Assembly (NCBI GenBank): GCA_964415185.1
Contig: CAYPZI010000100.1
Coordinates: forward strand, 1 to 10,983
DNA: 10,983 nt
Source of the DNA: CAYVBJ01 sp964415185
Lineage (GTDB): Bacteria > Bacteroidota > Rhodothermia > Balneolales > Balneolaceae
Direction: 5' to 3'
The position numbers were made by a program, and so were the translations under genes. This document shows, piece by piece, positions 1 to 7,821 of this stretch (the stretch's first letter is position 1; the number at the start of each line of letters is the position of its first letter). A model generated the notes under the pieces. It made no database searches and was not told the DNA's origin. It saw only the letters and a program-made list of their open reading frames with translations.

Positions 1-239
1 GTACCAAATCAGACGATAACACCATCACCCTCGAAATCGAAGACAACGGGCCGGGCATTCCCGAAGAGATCAAAGACAACATCCTGCAGCCGTTTTTTAC
101 GACGAAGAAAGGGACAGACGGCACAGGTCTTGGGTTGAGTATTACCAACGATATTCTGAAAGCGCATGGTGGTACAATCAATATTAAATCGAAGGAAGGA
201 TATGGCAGTGTGTTTGTAGTTTCGCTTCCCAATGCTTGA
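1..239 (+). CDS. Sensor histidine kinase, C-terminal ATPase domain (5' end outside window)
   Basis: Only the last 79 residues are present, read from base 3 to the TGA at 237-239. They form the ATP-binding half of a histidine kinase (HATPase_c). The G1 box DNGPGIP (residues 14-20 of the fragment) is followed by the F box PFFTTKKGTDG, the G2 box GTGLGLSI and a final beta strand ending in SLPNA. The PFFTTK(K) form with a short ATP lid is common in NtrB-like and multi-GAF cytoplasmic kinases (family knowledge). The sensor region, phospho-acceptor histidine and N box lie upstream of the window, so the signal and partner regulator cannot be named. No receiver domain follows, so this is not a C-terminal hybrid. 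The next gene is convergent. Confidence 0.93.
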   Translation, partial: TKSDDNTITLEIEDNGPGIPEEIKDNILQPFFTTKKGTDGTGLGLSITNDILKAHGGTINIKSKEGYGSVFVVSLPNA

Positions 240-377
240 ATTACGCCTGTGCGCTACGCAACCATAGCTTAGAATTGGATAAACGGATTACAGGATGGCG
301 CAGATGAGTGAAATAGGAATGGTTTGAAAAGTTCACCCGTTACGGACACAAATTTTTTAGAAATAAATCGCTTGCTG

Positions 378-1556
378 CTATTCTTGTGAAAATTTCTTTA
401 CAAATAAAATACCCGCAACAGGGCCGAACGCCATAAGCAAGAAGACAACTGGCAATTCGGTAAAATTCCAAAAATAACTTACAATCTGTATACTGATAAT
501 TGTCAGCGCAAATCCTATGCTGTTTACGATAGTAAGTCCGGTGGCCACCAGGGAGGTGTCAGAAGAATGGGCCACAAGGGTAGAAAGCTGCGGGCTATCA
601 GGTATCACAAGAATACCCCAGCTTAATAATAGTATGAGGAATAAAAAAACGGGGAGTGAGAAACTCAGCGGAATGAGCAAACAACATATTCCTGATCCGG
701 TCAATGCTACAATAGACACCCACTTACTGCCTTTATTCATTGACAGGTAACCGCCGATAGTACAGCTTAATCCACCGATAGCGATGACGAGAAAACTCCA
801 TAGCGGAACCGACAGGCTAATATCCGGCTGCACTTCCAGGTAGTGGCTTAACATAATGGGTACAAACGTCCAAAATGTATAAAGTTCCCACATGTGCCCG
901 AAATAACCGAAGGACGCCGACCTGAAATTTTTATTCCTGAAGAGATTTAAAATTGCATAGTAATCAAATTTAAAACCCTTTGATGGGTTTCTGTAAGGCC
1001 CATCTTTAACGGTCAATGACAACAATAACCCTCCGGCAGCAGCAATAACCGAAGTTCCGATAAATACAAATCTCCAGGGATAGTTGCTGCCCATAAATTT
1101 TAGCAAATGCGGAAATGCTGTTCCAATAACCAATGCACCCACCAAATACCCCAGCGCTTTTCCCAGCCCCTCTTTGTGCCAGTCAGAGGCTATTTTCATG
1201 CCTACCGGGTAGATTCCTGCCAGAAAAAAACCTGTTGCAAAACGGGCAGATAAAATGGTAAATGCTGAATCAGCCCAAATAACAAGCAGGTTTAAAAAAG
1301 CTCCGCTTAAGGCACAAAGCAAAAATACCCGAACAGGAGAAAAGCGATCTGCAATATTCAGAAAGGCAAAAACCAGAGTACCGAATATAAAACCGGCCTG
1401 TACAGCCATTGTTATGTAACCAAGAAACATATCCGGGAGACCCTGTTCGGCTATCAGATTATCTACAACGGCATTTCCGGCAAACCATAATGAAGTACCG
1501 GCAAATTGTGCAATTACAATAACTGGAAGAATATGTGCCGGAACTTTTTTACTCAT
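378..1556 (-). CDS. Major facilitator superfamily (MFS) transporter, substrate unknown
   Basis: An integral inner-membrane protein of about 392 residues with roughly twelve hydrophobic segments. Six precede a polar cytoplasmic loop near residues 184-212 and six follow it, the usual MFS 6+6 arrangement and length. A degenerate motif A is visible after the second segment (NIADRFSPVRVF, about residues 67-78). Helix 4 carries RFATGFFLAGIYPVG, as in many MFS carriers with a glycine-rich fourth helix. It should be a proton-driven uptake or efflux carrier, but nothing in the sequence or neighbours fixes the substrate. The start is uncertain: ATG at 1556 is preferred, and an in-frame GTG two codons upstream (1562) is possible. 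Neither has a clear Shine-Dalgarno sequence. The gene diverges from the glutamate dehydrogenase gene across about 250 bases and converges on the kinase fragment. Confidence 0.85.
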   Translation of the reverse strand: MSKKVPAHILPVIVIAQFAGTSLWFAGNAVVDNLIAEQGLPDMFLGYITMAVQAGFIFGTLVFAFLNIADRFSPVRVFLLCALSGAFLNLLVIWADSAFTILSARFATGFFLAGIYPVGMKIASDWHKEGLGKALGYLVGALVIGTAFPHLLKFMGSNYPWRFVFIGTSVIAAAGGLLLSLTVKDGPYRNPSKGFKFDYYAILNLFRNKNFRSASFGYFGHMWELYTFWTFVPIMLSHYLEVQPDISLSVPLWSFLVIAIGGLSCTIGGYLSMNKGSKWVSIVALTGSGICCLLIPLSFSLPVFLFLILLLSWGILVIPDSPQLSTLVAHSSDTSLVATGLTIVNSIGFALTIISIQIVSYFWNFTELPVVFLLMAFGPVAGILFVKKFSQE

Positions 1557-1805
1557 GAACACAAAGAAGTAAAAAGCTTATTATAGAAGCAATAGAAGGA
1601 AGATTCAAGACAGTTGAAAACATGGTTTATCAATTATCTATTCGTGTTAAGCCATTGATGAAATATATTTACAGATATTGAAAAATGGGGCATTGGAGTG
1701 ATAGACTATAATTTGAACGATTTTACAAGATTGATCTTTTTATATAGTAACCTTTTATGTTAAAAATGAAGCTATTTACAAAGTTTTAAAAAAAATATTA
1801 CTGTT

Positions 1806-3143
1806 ATGTACGATATCGACCGGTTTATGAATTGGATAGAAGAAATAAATCCAACCGAGGCTGAGTTCCATCAGGCTGTGCATGAGGCCATGTTGGATAT
1901 AATTCCTTTCGTTAATGAAAATCCTGAGTATGCAAAAGACGGGCTTCTTGAACGGCTCTGTGAACCTGACCGGGTCATCAGTTTCCGCGTAACCTGGACA
2001 GATGATGAAAAAAAAGTTCGGGTAAATCGTGCATGGAGGGTTCAATTTAACAACAGTATAGGACCGTATAAAGGCGGACTCCGGTTTCATCCTGCTGTAA
2101 ATCAAAGTGTTTTGAAATTTTTGGGTTTTGAGCAATGCTTAAAAAATGCTCTTACAACCCTGCAAATGGGCGGGGCAAAGGGAGGCTCCAATTTTAATCC
2201 GAAAGGCAAAAGTGACCATGAGGTCTTCCGTTTTTGTCAAAGCATGATGACGGAACTTCATCGCCATATCGGTGATCAACGGGATATTCCGGCCGGAGAT
2301 ATTGGAGTTGGAAAGCGTGAGATCAGTTACCTCTTTGGAAATTACAAGAGGTTGGAAAACCGCTTTACCGGCACCATTACAGGAAAAGGCATCAGTTTTG
2401 GGGGAAGCCTTATAAGAACAGAGGCTACCGGCTACGGTCTCATTTATTTTGTTACCCATATGCTTGAAAATAAGGATGAATCCCTGAGTGGAAAATCAGT
2501 AGCCATTTCGGGCAGCGGTAATGTAGCTATCTACGCAGCCGAAAAAGCCATCGAGTGTGGCTGTAAGGTTATCACCCTCTCCGATTCAGACGGCACAATT
2601 TATGATAAGGACGGGCTTGATGAAGAGAAACTGGCGTTTGTGAAAGAGCTGAAGGAAGTAAAACGCGGCAGAATTAAAGAGTATGCGAAAGAATACAACT
2701 GTGAATATTATGAGGGCGAAAAACCGTGGCATATTCCATGCGATATCGCACTCCCCTGTGCAACCCAAAATGAAATTACGAAAGAAGACGCAAAAAACTT
2801 GCTGGATAATGATATTTACCTTGTAGCTGAAGGCGCCAACATGCCTTGCACGGAAGATGCCACTAATCTTTTCAGGAAGTCAGATATCCTTTACGCACCC
2901 GGCAAAGCATCCAATGCAGGAGGCGTAGCGGTTTCAGGATTTGAAATATCTCAAAATATAATGCGAATGAACTGGTCGGCCGAGAAAGTTGACGAAAAAT
3001 TGTATTCCATCATGAAGAATATTCATTCACAGTGTAAGCAGTACGGCAAAAACGATAATGGTTCTGTCGATTATATTAAAGGAGCCAACATTGCTGGTTT
3101 TGTAAATCTGGCCGATGCGATGCTGGCATATGGCCCGGTATAA
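1806..3143 (+). CDS. gdhA: NADP-type glutamate dehydrogenase, 445 aa
   Basis: Catalyses reductive amination of 2-oxoglutarate with ammonium to glutamate in the cytoplasm, a route of ammonia assimilation. Length and motif order match the hexameric E. coli-type GdhA (about 447 aa). GPYKGGLRFHP (86-96) and the lysine of NALTTLQMGGAKGG (K125, catalytic lysine position) form the glutamate site. PAGDIGVG (162-169) supplies the catalytic aspartate D165. GKGISFGGS and EATGYG (193-211) precede the Rossmann domain, whose dinucleotide loop is SGSGNVA (235-241). The second strand ends LSDSDG rather than in a lone acidic residue, which fits NADP(H) preference, though this is an inference. The ATG at 1806 is chosen because an in-frame TAA lies shortly upstream. 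No Shine-Dalgarno sequence is visible. Nothing appears truncated. The gene stands alone. Confidence 0.96.
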   Translation: MYDIDRFMNWIEEINPTEAEFHQAVHEAMLDIIPFVNENPEYAKDGLLERLCEPDRVISFRVTWTDDEKKVRVNRAWRVQFNNSIGPYKGGLRFHPAVNQSVLKFLGFEQCLKNALTTLQMGGAKGGSNFNPKGKSDHEVFRFCQSMMTELHRHIGDQRDIPAGDIGVGKREISYLFGNYKRLENRFTGTITGKGISFGGSLIRTEATGYGLIYFVTHMLENKDESLSGKSVAISGSGNVAIYAAEKAIECGCKVITLSDSDGTIYDKDGLDEEKLAFVKELKEVKRGRIKEYAKEYNCEYYEGEKPWHIPCDIALPCATQNEITKEDAKNLLDNDIYLVAEGANMPCTEDATNLFRKSDILYAPGKASNAGGVAVSGFEISQNIMRMNWSAEKVDEKLYSIMKNIHSQCKQYGKNDNGSVDYIKGANIAGFVNLADAMLAYGPV

Positions 3144-3184
3144 AGCGATTTAATTTTTTAAAATCAGTGGCACTATTGAATTCG

Positions 3185-3201
3185 TGCCGGAAGGTCCGGC
3201 A
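3185..3201. terminator. Short hairpin between convergent genes, possible terminator
   Basis: TGCCGGA-AGG-TCCGGCA is a perfect 7-bp stem with a 3-nt loop, lying 41 bases after the gdhA stop and 40 bases after the stop of the opposing gene. It is well placed to act on both strands. However, the plus side is followed only by ATATTTGT and the minus side has no T-run, so as a rho-independent terminator it is weak. Confidence 0.4.
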
Positions 3202-3241
3202 TATTTGTAAAAATCCGGTTCCGCCATTGATCAATGTGTCT

Positions 3242-6200
3242 TCAGGTACTCATTTGATGTTTTGCGGCGTATTGAGATGGTGTTGTTTTATAATGCTCCC
3301 GAAAAACCCTTGAAAAATGGGCAACACTCCTAAAGCCGCATGAGTACGCCACTTCACTTACAGTACCCGCTCCCTGGGCAAGTAGCTGGGCTGCCGATTC
3401 TATCCTTAACCGCCGGATCATACTACTCGGGGTTTCACCGGTAAGGCTGCTTACCCGCCGGTGCAGGTTTGATCGGCTCTGATTCATTTTTTCAGACAGT
3501 ATTTCTACCGAAAAATCTTCATCGACAAGATTTACCTGGATTTCTTTTTTGAGTTTTTGCAGAAACAGTTGATCACTTGACTTCACATCAACAGGATCCG
3601 CATGGATTTTCCCCGCTTCCAGGAGTTCTTTTGTAAGCCACTTTTTCAGCCTCATCTGCTTTTCAAAAAGGCTTTTAATTCTGGCGTTAAGTTCGTGCAT
3701 ATTGAACGGTTTCGTGATGTAATCATCTGCCCCGATTTTTAAACCTGACAACTTATCTTCGGCTTCGGCCCTGGCGGTAAGCAAAATCACCGGCAGGAAA
3801 TAGGTTTCGGAGTCATTTCGAATATTTTGAAGCAACTCAAATCCATCCCCATCCGTCATCATAATATCAGATATTATCAAATCGGGCATCTCATTTTTAA
3901 TCAATTTAAATGCCTGATTGCCAGAAGATGATTCGAGAATTCTGAATTGATTTCCAAGATGGTTTTTTAAATAAAAGCGTATATCGGCATGATCGTCCAC
4001 GATAAGGATAGATTGCTTTTCTTCGTGTGAATTTTCATCGGGTTGAGTGATTTCATCAACATCATTAAGCCTTTTATATTTATTATCATCTGATTCGGTT
4101 TTTGCGGGATCTTTGACAATTTCAAAACCTTGATTTTTCAAATTCCTGACACCCGGTCTTTTCTTATTTCCGGCCAATGGCAATATCACTTTAAATATAC
4201 TGCCGGAACCATATTCACTTTGAACTTCAATAGTGCCTCCGTGCATCACAGTCAGTTCTTTGGCAAGAGATAATCCAATCCCACTCCCGGGATGTTTTTC
4301 TGATTTTTCAATTTGATAAAACCGGTCAAACAAATTCGGAATGTGATATGAAGCAATGCCGATACCTGTGTCCCGGACTGATATAACCGCATGACTATCT
4401 TTTTTTTCCAGAGTTAGTTCAACTGATCCCCCTTCATTCGTAAATTTAAAAGCATTGGATAAGAGATTTGCAATAACTTTATCAAAATTGTCACGATCAA
4501 ATTCAGCCGATATCTCTTCTTCCGGCATACATACTTTAAAACCGATTTTATTTCTTTTTGATGCAGTTTTGAATGGTTCGGAAATCATCTTTATATACTC
4601 CGAAAGATTTCCGGTTTGCAGGTTCAATGCAAATTTTTTGTCCTCAAGCCGGGCAAGGTCCAGCAGCTGTCCTACCAGCCGAAACAGCCGGCGGGCATTA
4701 TTAAGGCTCAAATCCACCTGTTGACGCCCTGCCGCTGATAGATCTCCATACATGCCATCAGCCAGATCTTCGAGCGGCCCTATCGTCAATGTTAACGGAG
4801 TGCGGAACTCATGACTTATATTTGTAAAAAACCTGTTTTTTTCCTGATTTAAAAGCCTGAGTTCTTCAGCCTGTGTCTCGGTCAGTTGTTTTTCAGACAG
4901 AAGCTCGGATGTTCTTTCTTCAACCAATTTTTTCAATTCGCGTTCCCTTTTTAAAAGATGTTTCATCCTGATTTTATGACCTGTGCCCACAAAAATTATG
5001 AGTATCAGTCCTAATGAGGCGGGAAACCAGATTGTTTCGTAAAAACTATACGGTATGATAACAGCCAAAGCTGTTTCCGACTCATCCGAAACTATATTGT
5101 TGTAAACAGCTCTCACAAGAAACCGGTAAGTACCTCCCGGCAGGTTTGTATAGGCAGCTTCGCGCTTATTGCCGGCATCGATCCAGCTCTTATCGAATCC
5201 CTCCATCATATAACTGAAAGCCATTTTTTCCGGGGCCGAATATATAGGACAATTAAATTTCACCGTAATATTTTTACTGTCTGAATTCACGCTTGGAGGA
5301 CTACCCTGAATTTCAATATTATCTGAAACCGAGATCACTTCTTCAATGATGACAATGGGTATTTCCTCTTGCGATTTGATTTCCAGAGGATTGACAATGG
5401 TTATCCCATTCTGTGTTACAAATAAAATGTCATCACTTTCAGTTTTAAAAGATGAATTCTGAAAACCTCCGTTAGCCTCACGATTTAACATTCCTTCACT
5501 TTCCGTATAGACATAAGATGTTAGCTTTTCCTTTTTTCTATCTGCAACATCTTCAAGCTGTTTAAAAGGAACTGAAAAAATGCCTGTATTTGTGCTCATC
5601 CACACCTTGCCATTAGAATCTGCCACCATGGTGTGAATCCCATTGCTGTAGAGTCCGTTATTACTGTTGACCACTGCAATAGTACCCGTTTCAGGATGAA
5701 TCCTGCTCAGGCCCTTATCTTCGGAAGCGGCCCAAATAAACCCATTTTTATCTTCGAACAGTGCCCGGATATTGTCACTTGAAAGTCCGTTTCGAATATT
5801 ATAACGAATCAGTTTCTGATTTTTATAATGTAAAACTCCGCTGCCGTTGGTAGCCATCCACATAGTTGAATCACTATGTTCAAGAAAATACCTGACATGT
5901 TCAGTAAAATCAGGATATGCCTTGTAAACGGAATCCTGGCTCATTTTTGGTTTTAGATAGATTCCGTCTTGTGCACCAAACCAAATGTCTCCCCTGCTGT
6001 CTTCTTTAATTGCAAATATATTTTTCCCCTGAAGAGCCTGTAAAGGTTCAAAATGATTACATCCTTGTTCCGCAGATCTGTTTACAGGCCTGCAATAGTT
6101 TGACCCTACCCAAAATTTTCCGTCACTGGTTTCAGCGTAAGCGGCATTGAAACCCCAATCATCATAAAGTTCAAATTTATTTGCTGAATTTTCAGGACTC

Positions 6201-7216
6201 ACATAAAACAAATCAATGGTCATATCTCCCGCCCAAACCCCTCCGTTTTGGTCGATGTAAACGCCGTAAATATTATTGTCGGACTCCTCAAAATGTATGT
6301 TTCCAAACATTGAGAATTGATATCTTTGCAGCCCGTTTCGTTCGGTTGTAATCCATATATTTTGTTCTTTATCACAGTAGATTGTTGCTGCACCATGATT
6401 TACCTTAAATTCAGATACACCGTTTTTGAATACTTCATCGTCTGCCACATGCCATATCGATTGATCCGGACAAATCGTAGAAGCCCCGCCATTTACAACA
6501 GCGAATGGCTTATAGGTCTGAGTTTCATGCAGTTTTACAGGCAATATATTTTTTGANNNNNNNNNNNNNNNNNNNNNNNNNNNNNNNNNNNNNNNNNNNN
6601 NNNNNNNNNNNNNNNNNNNNNNNNNNNNNNNNNNNNNNNNNNNNNNNNNNNNNNNNTGCTTATTTTTAAAAACAGAAGGCATGTACTCTTTCATTTTTCT
6701 GTCTTCATACTGAAATAACCCGCTGGGTGTGCCAATCCAGGTCGCATCATTTTCCGGCAAAATATCATAATCCACCGCTTTTGGAAGCTCAGGAAATGAC
6801 AGGAACCTGTTATTTTTGAATAAGAGCAAATCTCCCTGTTCGGTAACCACCCACAGATCATTGCCTTGTCCGCCGAACAAAGTAATAAATCGATTTGAAG
6901 GTAAATCTTCAGAAGTATTGGTATTGAATTCTTTGAAATGCACTCCATCAAACCGAATCAGCCCGTTAAAAGTGGCCAGCCACAAATAGCCGTTTGGTGT
7001 TTGATAAACCTGGTTTACATGGTTGATGGGTAACCCGTTCTTAATGGTCCACTCTTCCAGGATATACTGCTTGCGGGCACCGGGTATTGATTCTGATGTA
7101 CTGGCCGAGTAAGATTCCCGCAATACCTGATACTGCACATCTATAGCATGAGTTATTTCCCCTGCAAAAAAAAGAGCCGGAATCAGAGTATAAATATGAC
7201 TTAGCCTTATTTTCAT
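3242..7216 (-). CDS. Hybrid two-component system: propeller sensor, histidine kinase, receiver and AraC-type regulator in one protein
   Basis: About 1,324 aa. The middle of the sensor is unread because of the 100-N run at 6557-6656, so downstream numbering is nominal. Numbering is from the ATG at 7216; a TTG at 7225 is also in frame. Order: signal peptide or membrane anchor (1-24); periplasmic two-component-regulator propeller repeats (about 50-610) with recurring IW.AT / GLxR strands; Y_Y_Y domain (about 650-718); membrane helix (about 727-747); coiled coil; HisKA with SHEFRTP (H802); HATPase with N box around NLLSNAFKFTN, DTGIG (D949) and GSGIGLSLAK; receiver with DD at 1074-1075, phospho-acceptor D1117, T1147 and K1169; C-terminal AraC helix-turn-helix (about 1225-1315). 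A periplasmic ligand should trigger phosphotransfer H802 to D1117 and DNA binding by the same polypeptide. Relatives control polysaccharide-use loci, but no SusC/D or glycoside hydrolase is nearby, so ligand and targets are unknown. All key phosphotransfer residues are intact. Confidence 0.95.
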   Translation of the reverse strand: MKIRLSHIYTLIPALFFAGEITHAIDVQYQVLRESYSASTSESIPGARKQYILEEWTIKNGLPINHVNQVYQTPNGYLWLATFNGLIRFDGVHFKEFNTNTSEDLPSNRFITLFGGQGNDLWVVTEQGDLLLFKNNRFLSFPELPKAVDYDILPENDATWIGTPSGLFQYEDRKMKEYMPSVFKNKXXXXXXXXXXXXXXXXXXXXXXXXXXXXXXXXXXSKNILPVKLHETQTYKPFAVVNGGASTICPDQSIWHVADDEVFKNGVSEFKVNHGAATIYCDKEQNIWITTERNGLQRYQFSMFGNIHFEESDNNIYGVYIDQNGGVWAGDMTIDLFYVSPENSANKFELYDDWGFNAAYAETSDGKFWVGSNYCRPVNRSAEQGCNHFEPLQALQGKNIFAIKEDSRGDIWFGAQDGIYLKPKMSQDSVYKAYPDFTEHVRYFLEHSDSTMWMATNGSGVLHYKNQKLIRYNIRNGLSSDNIRALFEDKNGFIWAASEDKGLSRIHPETGTIAVVNSNNGLYSNGIHTMVADSNGKVWMSTNTGIFSVPFKQLEDVADRKKEKLTSYVYTESEGMLNREANGGFQNSSFKTESDDILFVTQNGITIVNPLEIKSQEEIPIVIIEEVISVSDNIEIQGSPPSVNSDSKNITVKFNCPIYSAPEKMAFSYMMEGFDKSWIDAGNKREAAYTNLPGGTYRFLVRAVYNNIVSDESETALAVIIPYSFYETIWFPASLGLILIIFVGTGHKIRMKHLLKRERELKKLVEERTSELLSEKQLTETQAEELRLLNQEKNRFFTNISHEFRTPLTLTIGPLEDLADGMYGDLSAAGRQQVDLSLNNARRLFRLVGQLLDLARLEDKKFALNLQTGNLSEYIKMISEPFKTASKRNKIGFKVCMPEEEISAEFDRDNFDKVIANLLSNAFKFTNEGGSVELTLEKKDSHAVISVRDTGIGIASYHIPNLFDRFYQIEKSEKHPGSGIGLSLAKELTVMHGGTIEVQSEYGSGSIFKVILPLAGNKKRPGVRNLKNQGFEIVKDPAKTESDDNKYKRLNDVDEITQPDENSHEEKQSILIVDDHADIRFYLKNHLGNQFRILESSSGNQAFKLIKNEMPDLIISDIMMTDGDGFELLQNIRNDSETYFLPVILLTARAEAEDKLSGLKIGADDYITKPFNMHELNARIKSLFEKQMRLKKWLTKELLEAGKIHADPVDVKSSDQLFLQKLKKEIQVNLVDEDFSVEILSEKMNQSRSNLHRRVSSLTGETPSSMIRRLRIESAAQLLAQGAGTVSEVAYSCGFRSVAHFSRVFREHYKTTPSQYAAKHQMST
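6557..6656. other. Assembly gap, exactly 100 N
   Basis: Bases 6557-6656 are undetermined. A run of exactly 100 is a common placeholder for a join of unknown length, so the true distance may differ. The gap falls inside the propeller sensor of the hybrid regulator. Both flanks read as propeller sequence and happen to lie in the same frame with 100 bases inserted, so the gene is probably intact, but its exact length and the sequence of about one blade are unknown. Confidence 0.98.
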
Positions 7217-7252
7217 AGATTTCAATGTATTAAATTAATCATCAAAAAAAAT

Positions 7253-7280
7253 TTGTTATTTCCGGATAAAAATTTAAACT
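7253..7280 (+). promoter_or_regulatory. Possible promoter for the STAS gene
   Basis: TTGTTA (7253-7258) and TAAACT (7275-7280) are separated by 16 bases and each match 4 of 6 of the sigma-70-type consensus, about 30 bases before the STAS start. The region is very AT-rich and lies between two divergent genes, so chance matches are likely. I saw no clear Bacteroidota-type TAnnTTTG element here. Confidence 0.25.
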
Positions 7281-7303
7281 GTTTAATAACTTTCAATTAA
7301 AAA

Positions 7304-7308
7304 GGGGA
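7304..7308 (+). promoter_or_regulatory. Ribosome binding site of the STAS gene
   Basis: GGGGA sits four to five bases before the ATG at 7312, in the context AAAAAGGGGAATT-ATG. It is the clearest purine-rich Shine-Dalgarno-like site in the window and supports this start. Most other genes here lack one, which suggests the small protein may be translated efficiently (inference). Confidence 0.55.
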
Positions 7309-7311
7309 ATT

Positions 7312-7653
7312 ATGAAATACGACATGAAAGAACAATTCAACTGCGTTATTTTTGAAGTAAAAGGCAATGTTATGGGCGGGCCGGAAGCTGAAAAATTCAG
7401 GGAGGACTTGCATAAACTTGTTGATGAAGGAAAAACCAATGTGATTATCAATCTTGGCAAAGTCAAATTCATGAATTCATCCGGTTTGGGGATGCTGATT
7501 GGCGGATTGACTACCATAAAAAAAGCGGGCGGCAAGCTGGTAATTTGTGAGGCAGACAAAAAAATTGAAAACCTTCTTATGATGACACAGCTTATCACTG
7601 TATTCGAGCATTACAGAACATTGGATGAAGCGGTCCAGGCATTCCAAAAATGA
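7312..7653 (+). CDS. STAS-domain protein, anti-sigma-factor-antagonist type, 113 aa
   Basis: A single-domain cytoplasmic protein of the SpoIIAA/RsbV type, with the usual length of about 110 aa. The order is beta strands (CVIFEVKGNVMGG), a helix (EAEKFREDLHKLV), strand NVIINLGKV, then the signature FMNSSGLGMLIGG (residues 53-65). The second serine, S57, aligns with the serine phosphorylated by anti-sigma kinases in SpoIIAA (family knowledge). The usual aspartate before the two serines is asparagine here (N55). In the classical switch the unphosphorylated form captures an anti-sigma kinase and frees a sigma factor. No RsbW-like kinase or PP2C phosphatase is adjacent, so a partner would have to be encoded elsewhere, or the protein serves another STAS role. 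It is divergent from the hybrid regulator, with about 95 bases between start codons. Confidence 0.88.
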   Translation: MKYDMKEQFNCVIFEVKGNVMGGPEAEKFREDLHKLVDEGKTNVIINLGKVKFMNSSGLGMLIGGLTTIKKAGGKLVICEADKKIENLLMMTQLITVFEHYRTLDEAVQAFQK

Positions 7654-7821
7654 CCATTTTGTTCCACTGATTGCTGTAGCCAATTATTCTTACGTGGACG
7701 CTGATACAACAATGTGCGACACAGATGCAAAAATTTCTTCAGAATTTCATCTACTTTTTCCGTGCAGGCATTACACTTTTATTTCCTGCATTCACTTTAG
7801 GAAAAACCAAATCAAAAAAAA

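Noticed and set aside
1557..1805. Promoters in the spacer between the MFS and glutamate dehydrogenase genes
   Set aside because: Several TTGA-like and TAT-like hexamers occur, but no pair has good spacing (for example TTGATC to TATGTT is 19 bases), and no TAnnTTTG element is clear. None is supported well enough to list.
1776..2459. Two open frames on the minus strand opposite the glutamate dehydrogenase gene
   Set aside because: They are antisense to a strongly conserved enzyme, have low-complexity composition and no recognisable motif, so they are shadow frames.
7647..7660. AAAATG-AC-CATTTT inverted repeat at the end of the STAS gene as a terminator
   Set aside because: The stem is short and AT-rich, spans the stop codon and has no following T-run, so it is likely a chance match.
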